From: Termitomyces sp. T153
Taxonomy: Eukaryota; Basidiomycota; Agaricomycetes; Agaricales; Lyophyllaceae
Length of the DNA: 64,000 bases
Reading direction: 5' to 3'
Assembly (NCBI GenBank): GCA_018296165.2
Contig: JACKQL020000037.1
Span: 124,001 to 188,000, forward strand
A model generated the notes under the pieces. That model saw only the letters and a program-made list of their open reading frames with translations. It was not told where the DNA came from and did no database searches. Numbering within the stretch: position 1 is the first letter of the stretch; each line of letters opens with the position of its first letter. The position numbers and the translations under genes were made by a program. Of this stretch, positions 21,124 to 32,718 are shown in pieces.

Positions 21124-22070
21124 TTAGCCAGATGAGGTGCAATCTGTGAGGATATGTTCCATAGATTCAGTGACTCTGCATTGGTTACAAGTAGCTCTAT
21201 GTTCAAAGTTTGAGATGTGCTCCCAGTACCCACCTACTTTGTATGCATTGTGCATGACCTTCCAGAAGAAAGCTCTGGCCTCCCTGGACATGACTTTGTC
21301 TTTGAGTGCAATCCAGACCCTATAATCTGTTGTAGGCTCTCTGTTGTAGTCATTTATTGCCCACCTAGTCATATCAAGGTGTATGAGTGTTCCCCTGCAC
21401 TCTGGAGTAGCCAATCCCTCAATAATTGCCTTTGTAGATTGTAGATTGGCTATAGTTGCAAGCCTAGCTCTGTGGAGCTCATACCCTCTTGGTATATTCA
21501 TGTCTATCTGGTCTAGAAGCTCTTTCCTTGCCCCCTCATTTGCTAGTCTGTCTGTCCCCTCATTTCCCTCTATGCCTGCATGGCCTTTTACTCTTTCAAT
21601 GATCACCACTCCCTTCCTTAGCTTTAGGTGGGCAACAAGGGTCTTCATCACATCTCTATTTGCAATACCAATCCATCCATTATCTTTCCTCTCATCAAGG
21701 AATTTTGTGATGCTCTCTATAGTCAACAGGGAGTTGCTTTTTATGTGCAGTGGCCTATCCAGTGGGACTGCCTGGGAGGCTGCTAGGATAGGGCTTCCCC
21801 TGTGTTGTTTGAATGGGGCATGCTGGGGGGGGTGGGATTCAGAGGGCCAAGACTTGTGCATCACCTGGCCCAAACCAGACTCCTGCTACTGCTGTGGCAT
21901 TAGTGCTGCCATTTTTCAGGCAGGAGCCATCTGTAAAGACAGTGACAGTATCAGAAACAGTGTTTCTTCGACATGTGTAAATGACATCTTCTGAGTTCTT
22001 ATATTTAGTGAGGTCAGCAAAGATTCTAACCATTCTTAAGGAAATTCCAAGCTGTGAAGTCTGGGTTGAA
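21124..22070 (-). pseudogene. LINE-type RNase H and zinc-ribbon tail fragment
   Basis: Read right to left, the fragment opens ISLRMVRIFADLTKYKNSED. RNase H follows with VTVFTDGSCLKNGSTNATAV (first catalytic Asp, intact), then LHIKSNSLLTIESITKFLDE (the usual T-D-S now reads K-S-N-S) and VIIERVKGHAGIEGNEGTDR (the late H and D region). It ends with a Cys pair and His typical of LINE zf-RVT tails (CNQCRVTESMEHILTDC). A frame break lies near 21840. The reverse transcriptase is absent, so this is a 3' fragment of a non-LTR retrotransposon. A free-standing RNase H derived from one is the alternative. Confidence 0.7.
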
Positions 22071-22624
22071 AATGTGCATGTCTTTGTTCCTTTTTAGTGT
22101 TGCTGAGGTCTTACAATCTAATGCTCAAATCTCATATATAAACAACTCATGTATCTATATTACATTATCAACAAAATACTACAATGTCCACCAATGTATA
22201 TTAGAGACACTGAGATCATGAAAAATAGTATCAACAAAGTAAATATCTAAAATGTCACACTTATATTGATAAACTATTGAGGATATCTATACCTCACTGT
22301 CAGACTATATACATTACATGCTGAAACTCATAGAGGTGAGTTTGAAGAGGGGCAGGTCTGGACCCCCAAAGATCTGACGTTCAATACTTACCTGAGTCCT
22401 GATAGGAAGCTTGTGCATATCGGAAAGACTATCACTCACAATGATCGTGTGACCTAACTTCGTGTATGGAAAGGGTATACTCAATAGGGTTCAGGGCAGG
22501 GAGTTTGCTTTTTGACATGAACTTCTGAGCAAAATGGCTAGGAAAAAACCAAGTGGTGGACTCGTTTTCATTTGCTTTCGAAGTCATTGTTAGAGGGGTA
22601 TTCCGTGGTATTACAAGAGATTGA
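22071..22624. other. Boundary between transposon block and host genes
   Basis: AT-rich sequence with no gene that I can support. Base composition and CpG content change around 22,400-22,650, where the first conserved host gene begins. Confidence 0.5.
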
Positions 22625-23106
22625 TTACTGAAGAGAACGAAGAGCAAAGTATGCCCTCCCATAATAGGTGCCCGCGCCAAGTGCAAGAAGGGCCAGCGTC
22701 GCGGGAACCGGGCCTTTCGTAGCCCGAGGAAGAGATGATAGGAGAAGTAATGCAGAGGCCGCTGGTGTTTTTCATATGAAAAGATGATTCATTTACCAGA
22801 TATACACAACGCACCACATGCAGCTTCCAGCCCATTAGGAGCTCCCTTGCGGATGGCGTCAGCGCCGTAGAGGAACAAGAGCCCGACGCTGAAGACAATT
22901 ATCATCGGATAGATATACAAGCAGAGTAAGAAAAGAGTATACGTTACTCCTCCTACTAGTGAAGGAACAGAACGTCTCCTGGCGAAACCTGCTACTCCCC
23001 CAACAATGCTGAGGCCACCGATGATATATGCGGGGTAAGCGGACTAAAGACAAGCAAATCAAATCACATAGAATGAAGCTCGAAAGTGAAGAAATAGACT
23101 AACCAT
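22625..23106 (-). CDS. TMEM14-family small membrane protein
   Basis: A small integral membrane protein of the TMEM14/UPF0136 family, whose members sit in mitochondrial or other inner membranes; one vertebrate member helps haem-precursor import. Four exons join in frame. The first is just the ATG (23104-23106), then MSAYPAYIIGGLSIVGG, VAGFARRRSVPSLVGG, LLFLYGADAIRKGAPNGLEA and LLLLSSLPRATKGPVPATLA, ending GTYYGRAYFALRSLQ. Three to four hydrophobic segments rich in Gly, the GGLS-VGGVAGFAR motif and the SLPRA-K-PVPA motif are family marks. Length is about 105 residues, normal for the family. The third exon uses the GT donor in ACGTATAC, which keeps the frame. A CACGTG box lies about 100 bp upstream. 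Function in fungi is not settled. Confidence 0.85.
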
Positions 23107-23205
23107 GGTACAAAATGTTGAGTGCAGCAAAAGAATGAGAGTTTTCCTGTGCGACTGTGAGAAGATTCTACAAACGAACTTGATGATTTCATCATATCTC
23201 GACGA

Positions 23206-23211
23206 CACGTG
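23206..23211. promoter_or_regulatory. CACGTG E-box upstream of the TMEM14-like gene
   Basis: CACGTG within GACACGTGGG, about 100 bp upstream of the start codon at 23106. It is the binding core of bHLH factors such as Cbf1-type proteins. Confidence 0.45.
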
Positions 23212-23604
23212 GGAAGACAGTAGTGACACATGCGTTGATGAGATAAGATTAGATCAGGAAGAGTGATGACACTGGTACTCATCGATCATCCTTGAATATC
23301 TGGAGGAAAAAAGCGCTGAGAAAGGTCTCGGTTATCAGCAACGATCTGAATCCTCCCTACCTTATCTAACACTAGTCAGCAGCTGCAAGTAGTCCCAGCC
23401 GCCACACTGGTACCCCTATCTAGAGAGGATCTATTACCACCACGAACCGATAGACGATTACCTACGAAACAAGGGCTGTACTGATTTATCATTGCGTGGC
23501 TATCCCGGGAAGTATCTGAAGTGGGTCGCTCGCCTGAGTCCGAGTTCTTCCAAATTTGCGGATCGTCAGCACATTTCACATTGTCAATATACCTCCTCAC
23601 ATCA

Positions 23605-24840
23605 ATGAGACTAGCACGACAAGCTTGGTTCGATCTTTTCTCGCGTACATTCTGTACCTCTTCCCCTCGAGGAAAGCAGCGCCTTTTTATCCTCGGCTCT
23701 GGATGGGGTGGTCATACACTTCTCCAAGGACTTGATAAACGGCGATGGGGTAAGTCTGGCCTTCCCGCGCGCTATTCTTTCCGTTGTCGACCTTGAATAG
23801 ATGCCACTTTGCTGTCTCCAACATCCTGTTTTATCTCTACTCCCTTGTTGCCGGGATGTACCGTGGGAACTCTAGTATCTCGTTGTCCAGTACCGTCAGT
23901 ATCTAGCTACAGCTGTTATACCCTTCAATATTTACCTAGCCAAGAGTTCGCCGCTACGCACCTCAAGTTGTAAGTAAGAAGGGCACTCGCAAAACAGTCA
24001 TCGACATACCACTCCAGATCACGTATCAGGCATGGTGTGACGAGATCGGTAAATTCAAATCATATCAGGTTGTAAAAATACCATTTACTACTTATGAGAG
24101 TAGATTTTAAAAATAAAATTATCCAATGCGTATGTTCCAAGGATCATATATATTCGCTCTGGTAGTCACGTCGATCGACAGATGCTTGCAACACCACCAA
24201 TACGCAAAAGATCTGCATCAAAATCTCACCAAGGTCCACGACTTGATGTTGTTCCTGTAGAAGACAAATCTTTCACTCTCAAGTACGACAAACTGGTCGT
24301 TGCTGTTGGAGCATATTCACAAAGTATCCAGTGTTTGTGCACCAGTTGAATTTCTCTGATTTTCCTCTCCAATGCAGCTTTCAACATCCCGGAAGTCAAG
24401 GAGAACGCACTATTTCTAAAAGATGTAAAGGATGCGCGGATTCTACATTCTCGGATTCTCGAGTGTTTGGAGCAAGCCAATCAACGCATAATATCTGACG
24501 ACGAAAAGAGAAGGCTGCCCAACTTTTGTATCGTAGGTACACAAGATTCACAAAGTGGCGCAGACTGGCATTCTTGTTACTTATTGTAGGTAGCGGCCCT
24601 ACAAGAGTAGAATTTGCAGCAGAACTATACGATTTACTGCCTTCAGAAATAGCCGAACATTTCCCTGCTCCTGCAAGATTCGCCAAAATTAACCTGTATG
24701 ATGTAGCGCCCCGGATTCTAGCAGGAAGGCTATTTATGACAGATCAGGGGGTGATAGTTTTCTAACAAAGAGTCTGGCCGTCTGGCCTGGCTCCTGTGGC
24801 GAAGTGCCTATTTCACGATGACGTTATCATTGAAGAACAA
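23605..24840 (+). pseudogene. Truncated alternative NADH:ubiquinone oxidoreductase (NDE/NDI type)
   Basis: A broken copy of a mitochondrial rotenone-insensitive NADH dehydrogenase, a flavoprotein passing electrons from NADH to ubiquinone. Exon 1 starts at ATG 23605 and includes KQRLFILGSGWGG (FAD-binding GxGxxG). Later pieces, each after a GT-AG intron, read LLPGCTVGTL, ITYQAWCDEI, VEDKSFTLKYDKLVVAVGAY, FNIPEVKENALFLKDVKDAR and VGSGPTRVEFAAELYDLLPS. The last is the NAD-binding motif, with Arg where Gly is usual. After KINLYDVAPRILAG the frame hits a stop, and only a short piece (VWPSGLAP) of the C-terminal half remains. About half of the roughly 500-600 residues of the family are lost, and conserved residues are replaced in exon 2. 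I infer a decayed paralogue. Confidence 0.75.
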
Positions 24841-25896
24841 GTGAGTCCTACTTATTACTTATCGCAACAACCTATCGAAATCAATATCTCAAAAATTCTT
24901 GTGCCCTTTTTTTATTGATACGTTCGTGGTACATTACAATTTAAGAAGTTGATCTGCTACCTTGACATACCACGCTCAGGTCCCTTATATGTGTGTTAGT
25001 TTTCTCAAGCTTGACATATGCTCTAGTACTGAATATTACTTAATGCTTTCAGGGATATTTGGACGAGACATCGTGCACTTTTGACCATTTCAACAACTTG
25101 AATTAAAAGGAAAATGTTTTATCGGTATCACACCTCCGCTAAATCTTTCCTGAATGCTGTATGATTACTAATTAGGTTGGATCAGCCGTAGTTCGAATAG
25201 ACGTACGACAACGCCAAAGCCACAAATAAAATCTTGAGAGATCTATTGAAACGGGAAGTATGTGCCAGTGAGATAAGGAGCTTGAATCTCTCATCACATT
25301 CTCTCCCGATATGTTTGGCAGCGATGTACGCCATCGTGACACGCCCCTCGCGCTCTCAATTGTCCCCCTCTCAATTTGCAGAACAACCTTAGCCATGCTT
25401 CACTTGGGACTCAGCGTCGGAACCGCGGGCCAAACCCCGCAAATCTCGATTCTGATGCAGGTCCATCAGAAGGCCTGAAGTCACACGTTGATTTTGAGTG
25501 GATATCGATAACACTAGCGTTCTTAAAATGTCAAATCATTCCAAACCTCAGTCCACCTCTGAGGCACTTCTTGGGGTCCCCTGCCCCAGCGTTACCAGGA
25601 AAATCATAGCAGAGGTCAAGCATGATGAGGTTCCCAAATCTGATTGGCAAAAGACACTGAACAAAACAACAATGCAAATTTCCCATGGATCTCTGAGTGA
25701 TGTAAAGTTTTGGACTGTTTCCTTTCTCGTATCTGAAGACAATTCTCTTACAATATCTGACACTTCGTGGAAAGACATGTCATCAATATCCGGCACTTCA
25801 CCTTGACTGTATTTGGTTAGAAATCAATCATACAACAACCGGTAGGGGAGCTTGGACAAGTTCAAGCCACAGTTATCCATCAATGCTAGAAAATAA
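24841..25896. other. Gap with one small unsupported ORF
   Basis: An open frame of 92 codons from ATG 25528 to 25806 (MSNHSKPQSTSEALLGVPC) has no domain I recognise and no clear promoter. The rest shows nothing I can name. The lost C-terminal half of the NADH dehydrogenase is not detectable here. Confidence 0.3.
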
Positions 25897-27329
25897 TTAC
25901 TCACGACAACAAGCATTCTCTTTCGGGTCACACGCTTGATCCGGCGGACAGAGAACAAGGCACAATGCTTCACCCTTATGACATACATTCAGCTTCGCAA
26001 GCAACAATAGAAGTAGAACGGCTAACTTCGGTCCCTGGACACAAATATTCCGGCTGGATCGTGCCCGAATGTATTCCATGATGGTGAAGTGCCTCACGAA
26101 TCTTCACTGCGATTGGCATGAAGTCGTGGTTGCGTGAGGTGCGGACGTGGACAGACGCAATGACTTTTGACTCCGAGAGCTGCCAAATATGGAGCTCGTG
26201 CACTGAATGTACACCATCAACTTTCAGGATGGAGTCGCGAACACTATCGAGGGAAATCGTGGGTGGTACACCCTGGAGTAAGATGAAGGATGCACTCCGG
26301 ACTTACAGAATGTGAGGCGATAGCAACATGGACAACGAACGTAATAGCACATACCTAAAGGCAAAGCACTCGAGAAAATTATGGCTGTTATGACAAGACT
26401 GATAACAGGATCAAAATAGTACTTAAAGCTCCATTGCGTCAGCCAGATAACAAGGCCAGTGGAGATAACTCCAATATTGCCTAGTGCGTCACCTATAACA
26501 TGCAAAACAAGAGCGCGCATATTCATGGATCCATCAGAACGACTGTGACCATGGCCGTGTCCCGTTTCGTGGTGCTCCTGCAGCAACGGGGTTTGCTCCG
26601 TCGAAAGCGGGCCCGGAAGCAGATCATCCGCGAGAGTAGGCGTCTTAGCGTGTGAATGAGTGTGTGAATGAGCATGATCTGTACACCATGGTTAGTTGAA
26701 AGGTGAACTTGGCGAACCCGGAGTATGAAGGATGTACCATGTATCAAGAACAATCCTATAATGTTGGATGCTAGACCAAAGGAACCAACAACAACGACAA
26801 GTTTGGGACTGGATATTTCTGGTGTCCATATCAGCCATTGATGCGTAGCGCTTCCAAGGCACATACCTGGAGTACTGACAAATCTTTCGATTGCTTCTAG
26901 AAATATGGAAAAACAGAGAGCAAGGAGGAAGACGCCGTTGATGAGGGCGGCAAGAATTTCAGCCCTGTGCCATCCATAAGAGTAGCGTGAATCAGTAGCG
27001 GAGGAGGCCGTCATCTGGTACAACGTAAGGAAAAGCACGGAAGAAAGGATATCACGAATACCTTGATAGCATAAAGGGCAACGATAAGGCTTATGACATC
27101 GCTGCAACCATGTTAGGAGGAGACGGGCTAGAAGGAAAAGAGGCTGACTTGAGCATATGAAAGCTGTCTGCAACGAGCGCGAGAGAACCGACAGCATAGC
27201 CTGTAGGGAGATGAGATTGGCGTCACGAGGAACGGTAAGGACGGACGTACCGACGATAAGCTCGACAAAGAAAAAGAAAACGTCAATGACTAAGAGGAGT
27301 GTGATACGTGCAGAACGCGACAACGCCAT
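25897..27329 (-). CDS. Zinc/cation transporter of the CDF family (ZRC1/COT1 type)
   Basis: A cation diffusion facilitator that exchanges Zn2+ (or Co2+) for protons, usually into the vacuole. The N-terminus MALSRSARITLLLVIDVFFF starts TM1. The TM2 metal site is HMLNDVISLIVALYAIK; the N codon is split by an intron (AA then C). TM3-4 include YGWHRAEILAALINGVFLLA. A His-rich loop (DHAHSHTHSHA, HETGHGHGHSR) follows, and the TM5 site reads LHVIGDALGNIGVI. The cytosolic ferredoxin-like domain contains DGVHSVHELHIWQLSESKVI. The tail is Cys-rich (LCPPDQACDPKENACC), as in fungal ZRC1 proteins. A 51-nt intron (gttagc...cataag) is needed to reach that tail. Both H/D metal pairs are intact, so it should be active. 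Confidence 0.92.
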
Positions 27330-27416
27330 GACTCGAAAGGAGAACTCGTCTGATTTCTGATTTCTGGCTTCATATATACATAACTCTAAGCCGACTCCGT
27401 TATGACATATGTAATA

Positions 27417-27422
27417 CACGTG
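27417..27422. promoter_or_regulatory. CACGTG E-box upstream of the zinc transporter
   Basis: CACGTG within TACACGTGGTGT, 88 bp upstream of the start at 27329. A CATATATACA stretch (about 27371) between the two could serve as a TATA element. Confidence 0.45.
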
Positions 27423-27469
27423 GTGTCATGAGAACTCCATGTAAGAGATGAAAACGACGAACACGGATC

Positions 27470-27562
27470 TAGAGATCTAGAAGATCTAGGACTACATAGC
27501 GGAGTTTTCAAAAAAAACTCCGTGACCTGTAAAATGAAAGCAATGTCTCCGGCTAAAGCCGG
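27470..27562. repeat. GATCTAG repeats and two perfect short hairpins
   Basis: GATCTAGA-type palindromic repeats (about 27467-27491) are followed by CGGAGTTTT and its exact complement AAAACTCCG around a 5-base loop (27500-27522). Then comes CCGGCT-AA-AGCCGG (27549-27562). They lie 140-230 bp upstream of the zinc transporter start. Confidence 0.7.
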
Positions 27563-28799
27563 TTACCTGTCTCCTTTTATCTCGGGAGAGGCTGGCATAA
27601 GTAATGCCACCAGTCTGGAATAGCTAATGTAATAATATGCATGTATCGTGTTTACAGAACCTACAAACTTGTGGGCGAGTTTTCGCGAATACGACTTTTT
27701 AAGTTCCTGACCCGGCTACCGAGAGCAGGGTGCCAGTGGGAACCAAGGCACCACCTTGAATATTCCCGTGGAGCTCGTTCCATGTGGTGGCGTTATGTAC
27801 TGGCCAACGGGGCATGCTGGCCAGGGCACCATTGCACAATGAGCTTAGATGACTCATTCACGATTCCATGATATGTCCTGAAGCCTGAGGTACGTACGCA
27901 GGTAAGGTCAGTACTTCTGTCTTATTTGACCATAAATTTTTAGTTCAACCAAGTCTTGAAACCAGGACGCCGCGATCATGAATGGTCAGTAAATAGCCAT
28001 AATGGGACTGATAAGACGGAAGCAAAACTGGATCCGGAAATGATAGACGCCGATTTCCAGTTTGATCTCCTGCGCCGACCACGCCGGCGCCCTTATCCTC
28101 AAGGATCGATCCAGTGTCCTCTTTTCCATTTTTACCCAGGATTCGGATGATTCCGAGAGGATTACATCGGGCCGAGCTTTCACCTGATTTTGTCCCTTGC
28201 GCCTCCTAGAAAAATTGAGCCTACATAGCAAGGGTTATGTAAAAATGTAGGAGGCAGAAAGGTGAAATTAGCGTGAGTAATAGCACAGTATCATTCAGAG
28301 GTTACCTCTAGAGTACTTCTGTATAGTAAATCCTTCCTTGTATACACGACTGCTTAAATTCAATTCTCCGAGGGAAACAGGCTACGATATAGTAGATCTT
28401 AGGGATCCCTGTTGTCGGTGAAGAGAGCGTGACAGACAGGAATCGGCAGGCCGGCATTATAATTGCCGCACCAGTGCTTCCTCAGATATTTTTGTTCCTC
28501 TGCATGTCAAGAGAGGCAGTTGTGACCTAATGTGACGACAAATTTTACTTCCCGGTCTTTCGTATCTCCTCGCTTGGTCATAAGTCGACATATCTCACGC
28601 GTTTGTGAGTTATCCTAAAATAATAGCAACGTCCTAGATCACAGGCAAATTGAGCTGGCATGAAAGTTTGAAGACTACCTACCCCGAGGGGATAGAGCTC
28701 CAGGAGAAAAATGGTCAGAAATTTCACTTCCCGACGCATGTCTCCATCACGGGTGCGACATAGATGTCGATTAACGCCCGCATGTCCTGCGTCTTTTAG
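27563..28799. other. Intergenic region, no gene seen
   Basis: Between the zinc transporter and the F-box gene I find only short open frames without coding character. TTTTACTTCCCGGTCTTTCG-like text near 28541 and TTTCACTTCCCGACGC near 28720 are loosely similar. Confidence 0.5.
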
Positions 28800-30517
28800 A
28801 TGAATCTACAAACGAGCTCAGATCCAGGTCCTAACGGGACATTGAGCCTGTTGGCTCTCGATGACGATATTCTATCGCTCATCACTCTGCTTTTGCTAGT
28901 TCGGGAGAGGTCTCACAACAGGGTGTCTATTTCACTGGTCTGCAAAAGGTTGCGTGCTATATCATTAACCTTCTTGTTTCGCGTTGTCCGTTGGCCTCGA
29001 GAAGGCCGTATCGAATTCTACCCTCGTGGATTATGGAAATATATGAGGTGTGTGACTCAAAAGGACCTGGCTTTTGTGATTAATAAGCTAAAGTCTCCTC
29101 ATGAGACATCTCTATTATCTTCAAGTTCAATGGCGATCTCATCATCTCAGATCTTTGGAAACGCTCTCTGACGTGCTTCCCCATCTACAAAACCTAACAA
29201 CATTCAGCTATAGTGATCAAAAGTTTGGTCCTACCCTCAAATTCATCGAATCCTTGACACGTTCTCCGCTCGCTAACTTTGAATTGAGCACCACTTTTTT
29301 TTCTCATAAGGCATTGACCTATTTCACGAAGTTCTCTGGCATCCAACGACTTATCGTGAAGCAACAAGGCGTTGCGCTTGCAATAGCTCCAGAATCGAAA
29401 CAATCACTGTCTTTACAATGCGCCGCTAACCTCACATTTGCGTGCTATGAGACCCTCAGCCACATAGAATTACCTGGCGAATTTTTTTCATTCCAAGCAT
29501 TTGTTTCCCGACATGTCAAAATGTCTGCTCTGAAAACATTGATTTTGCACAGCTATCCACCTCTGAACGCGCAGGAACACCCTATCTGGAAGATATCACC
29601 GACATTCCCTGTGCTTTCCAAGCTTGAGATTCTGTACAAACTTCGAGTAACCGGAGCTCATCCTAGTCGTTATGCCTTGATGCCAACAGATCTGCCTCCG
29701 GGGCAGAAAGAGCTCTGCATATTTCCTCCTTTACTGGACACACTCTCAATTGCAAATCCAATGATGGAGGATCGCATATTCCTACATTTACCTCCCTTTT
29801 TAACCAATCTGAATCTGGACTTTATACCCGAATGGGAAAATATGCTGTCAAGCAAAGACATCCTTGCTTATCACAAGCCAGAAAGGATGCGGTCGTTCCT
29901 GAACCATATGAAATGGAAGGCTCATGGTTCGCTTCCGAATCTTAAAGTACTCTGTATAAAAATGGGATGGTGCGCCACTCCAGATATTATAATGTGCATC
30001 GGTCGTCTATTTCCCGATTTGGCGTACCTGGAATTCCAAGGTCTGCGCTACGTCGACCGGACTGAAGAACCCCATCCTGATATGGTATTTCTTGGCTTCA
30101 CGTAAGAAATTGCAGTAACATTGATCTCTTTGACCACAGGATGGGAGCGTATCAAGTTTGGCCAGCTTGCAAAGCCTGCAGACATTGAAATTAGCGGTAG
30201 AACTGCCTGAAGATCCTTACGAGTATTCGGCAGCTGCAGAGCGTGACGTTGGCTCTGTTGAACAGGCTGCCAGCAAGTGGGCAGAGGCTTTAGCTCTCCA
30301 GCTGCCACAACTTCGTCTTCTTGCTTTCGAAAGACGTCCTCATATTGGACGCTCACTTGGACCGAGGGTACTACAGGGTCACTCAGATTGGACATGGTTT
30401 GATATAAACAAAGGAATAGCACAAAAACAGGTTCCTTTGCCCGATGGACCGTTAGAGTGGGATTTAATACAGAAACGCCGTGCTGAAGCTGAAACTCGCT
30501 ACCGTCATCATCTATAG
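28800..30517 (+). CDS. F-box protein with leucine-rich C-terminal part
   Basis: A probable SCF ubiquitin-ligase substrate adaptor of the large agaric F-box family. Three exons, 28800-29047, 29106-30084 and 30140-30517, join in frame to 534 residues. The first intron has a CTAAAG branch-like motif. The F-box is near residues 18-62 (LSLLALDDDILSLITLLLLV, then SISLVCKRLRAISLTFLFR), where the L-x-x-D-I-L and S-L-V-C-K-R-x-R patterns are typical. The rest is irregular leucine-rich text (LPHLQNLTTFSYS, LKTLILHSYPPL, LPNLKVLCIKMGW, FPDLAYLEFQGLR, LASLQSLQTLKLAV), fitting a degenerate LRR fold. The substrate cannot be told from sequence. Confidence 0.8.
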
Positions 30518-30691
30518 AACATGGAAAATCGATAAAACATTTCGAAGATATCTGATGTGATTACCAAGGACAATGTATACAGTGGCATTGCTCATGTTTT
30601 TGTACTTTGATAGGGCATCTTACCCTCAGTAGACTTGTTTTTGTTGCGTGGAATAGTAAGCAGCCCCTTTAGATCTTGATACAGGATGGCT

Positions 30692-32556
30692 TCATACTCT
30701 CCCTTTTTTTCTCCGTGGCTCGTCATCAGTCGATTCGGCAGGCTCATCGCCTGATTCCTGATGGAGGGCCCTCTGGACGATGGTGTCCCACATCATGTTA
30801 TTCACTGACTTTGCTTTGCCCAACTGTTCTCGTAGTCGCGCCACCTCCGCTTCAAGGTCTTCCACCTTAGACTTGAGTGTTAGATTATCTGTCCCTGGAG
30901 TGGTCACGGTACCCGATGGTTGGACGAAGAAGGCATGATCTCGAAGAAATTCTTCCGCGTCATAGGACCAGTCATCTTCCAGAACCTTAATCACCGAGAT
31001 TATTAAATGTCATTACCATGCAGAAGTGAAAAAAACCGAACCATTTTCTGTGGAGGTAGAAGAAGCGCAACATCGTGAGCTTCTCGTGTTTTGGGATCTC
31101 GCATCCTTTGAAACGGAGAGACATGTTTCACGGGAATTATGTCCTTCGCGTCTGCTGCACTTCCCACGCATAAGTTGAGATTTATGTGACCGATGAGATC
31201 AGGGGGTTTGAGCATTGTTGCCAAATGAGTTATCACAAAACCCTTGTGCGTCGTTATTGTGCGCAGAAGCTGATGCGATGGGATGTCATAAATATGAATC
31301 AGGCCATTTTCGGTGCCAACAAGGAGGTGCGACGATGTGAGAGAAATGCATAGTGCCATGATTGGTTGACTAATTGGATAGCCAGATGATTGATACAAGG
31401 CATTTTCACAGAAGTTTCGATGCTCACTCAACAGATATCAGCCGTCTCTTTTGGGCTTCGCGGCCCTCCTCTCCCACGCGAATGATATCGTTGACACCAG
31501 CTCCCCCAACAGCTTCTGTAAATTGGCCTCCACTTTTCGTGTCCCGCTGTCGAAAGAGGTTGACTTGGTGTATTGATCCATCTCGGGAAGCTGCCATGAA
31601 AATTCGCTCAGTCACGTCCCATGCAAGAGAAGATATTGAACGAGGGAACTGAAATGTTGTCAGAAGGGTTTGTGAAGATAGATCCCAGAGCTATAGAATA
31701 TGGTCTCTTGAGTAAAATGTTGTGGTCTGAGTCATAAAATAAAAGTACCGACTTTGACTGAATGATCCACCGACGACGTGAGCAATCTGCCTTTCGGGAA
31801 AGAGCCAATACCACAAACGATATCCGTGATTGGCAAAGTATGATCAGTCAACGTGCAGTATGGTAAAGGAAGTTCATTCTGTGTTTCGTCATCTATTAAT
31901 CTGGAAAAAAAAGAAAAATGAGCCAAGAACATATTCCCAATGACAACCACGTTGGCGGGCTGTATTGACCTGGATACGGACCATACGCTTACACCAGAGT
32001 CTTCCGAACCTGAGATAAGGGCAGAACCATCAGGGGTGAAGCGAAGCACAGTCACTTGTCGATAATGAGCATCCCAGGAATGATATAGGATCCCGGAGGC
32101 AACCTGAGTATTGTGAAAAGGCGTGGAAAACAAGGAGAGTCATGACACCCACCTCCCAAAAGTATATTCGTCCTTGTGCAGTTCCACCAGCACAATAAGT
32201 TCCCCTTGGATCCATTGCTATGCATGTCAACTTTTCTGGAAGTACAATCTTCAAGCTGATTTGGTCCTAGGTTCAAGCAAGAAAGACGTTAAATAATCGT
32301 TAAACTCGCATGTCGTTGAATATACCTTTTGAAAATTGTAGACATTCAAAATTGATTTGTCGGGTTGTGCAGAGAGTATGAAACCTCCTTGGGCATTACG
32401 GGTCTCTACAAAAGCGGTACAGTTTGGAGAGGCATTGGTCTGCTTGAAGGAGGCAAGCACTGTTCCGGTCTGAATGTCATGAAGAGATATGGTACCAGGC
32501 CCTGCACTGGAAGAAGCCGCTGCCGTAGAACATAATACACTTTCCTGCAGATGCAT
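30692..32556 (-). CDS. IPI3: Pre-rRNA processing WD40 protein IPI3 (WDR18 homologue)
   Basis: A subunit of the nuclear Rix1 complex (Rix1-Ipi1-Ipi3) needed for ITS2 processing and maturation of pre-60S ribosomes. I chose the ATG at 32556 (MHLQESVLCSTAAASSS); the longer frame opens on GTG. WD40 blades follow: TISLHDIQTGTVLASFKQTN, LTCIAMDPRGTYCAGGTAQG, VTVLRFTPDGSALISGSEDS, HTLPITDIVCGIGSFPKGRL, LLVGTENGLIHIYDIPSHQL. The C-terminus is the Ipi3-type coiled coil (KSKVEDLEAEVARLREQL) after an acidic linker, ending in a basic tail. Several introns of 50-60 nt are needed. It shares a 162-bp promoter with the divergent DnaJ gene. Confidence 0.88.
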
Positions 32557-32604
32557 TGAAATCTGAGGGTCCGAAGAGAGAACTTTTTTTGGTGGGGGAG
32601 GGTC

Positions 32605-32610
32605 CACGTG
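32605..32610. promoter_or_regulatory. CACGTG E-box in the IPI3/DnaJ divergent promoter
   Basis: CACGTG within GTCCACGTGACT, 49 bp from the IPI3 start and 109 bp from the DnaJ start, in a 162-bp intergenic space. Confidence 0.5.
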
Positions 32611-32718
32611 ACTTTAGGCGCGTGCCACAAATGTGGCGTGGGCATTGCACGCACTGGCACGCTCGAAAGTATAAACATCCAGAACTTTCGATCGCTATCC
32701 TCGCCTCCTCCCTTCCTC

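Noticed and set aside
21137..21994. Long plus-strand open frames opposite the LINE RNase H
   Set aside because: They are shadows of the minus-strand RNase H, which has recognisable motifs; the plus frames have none.
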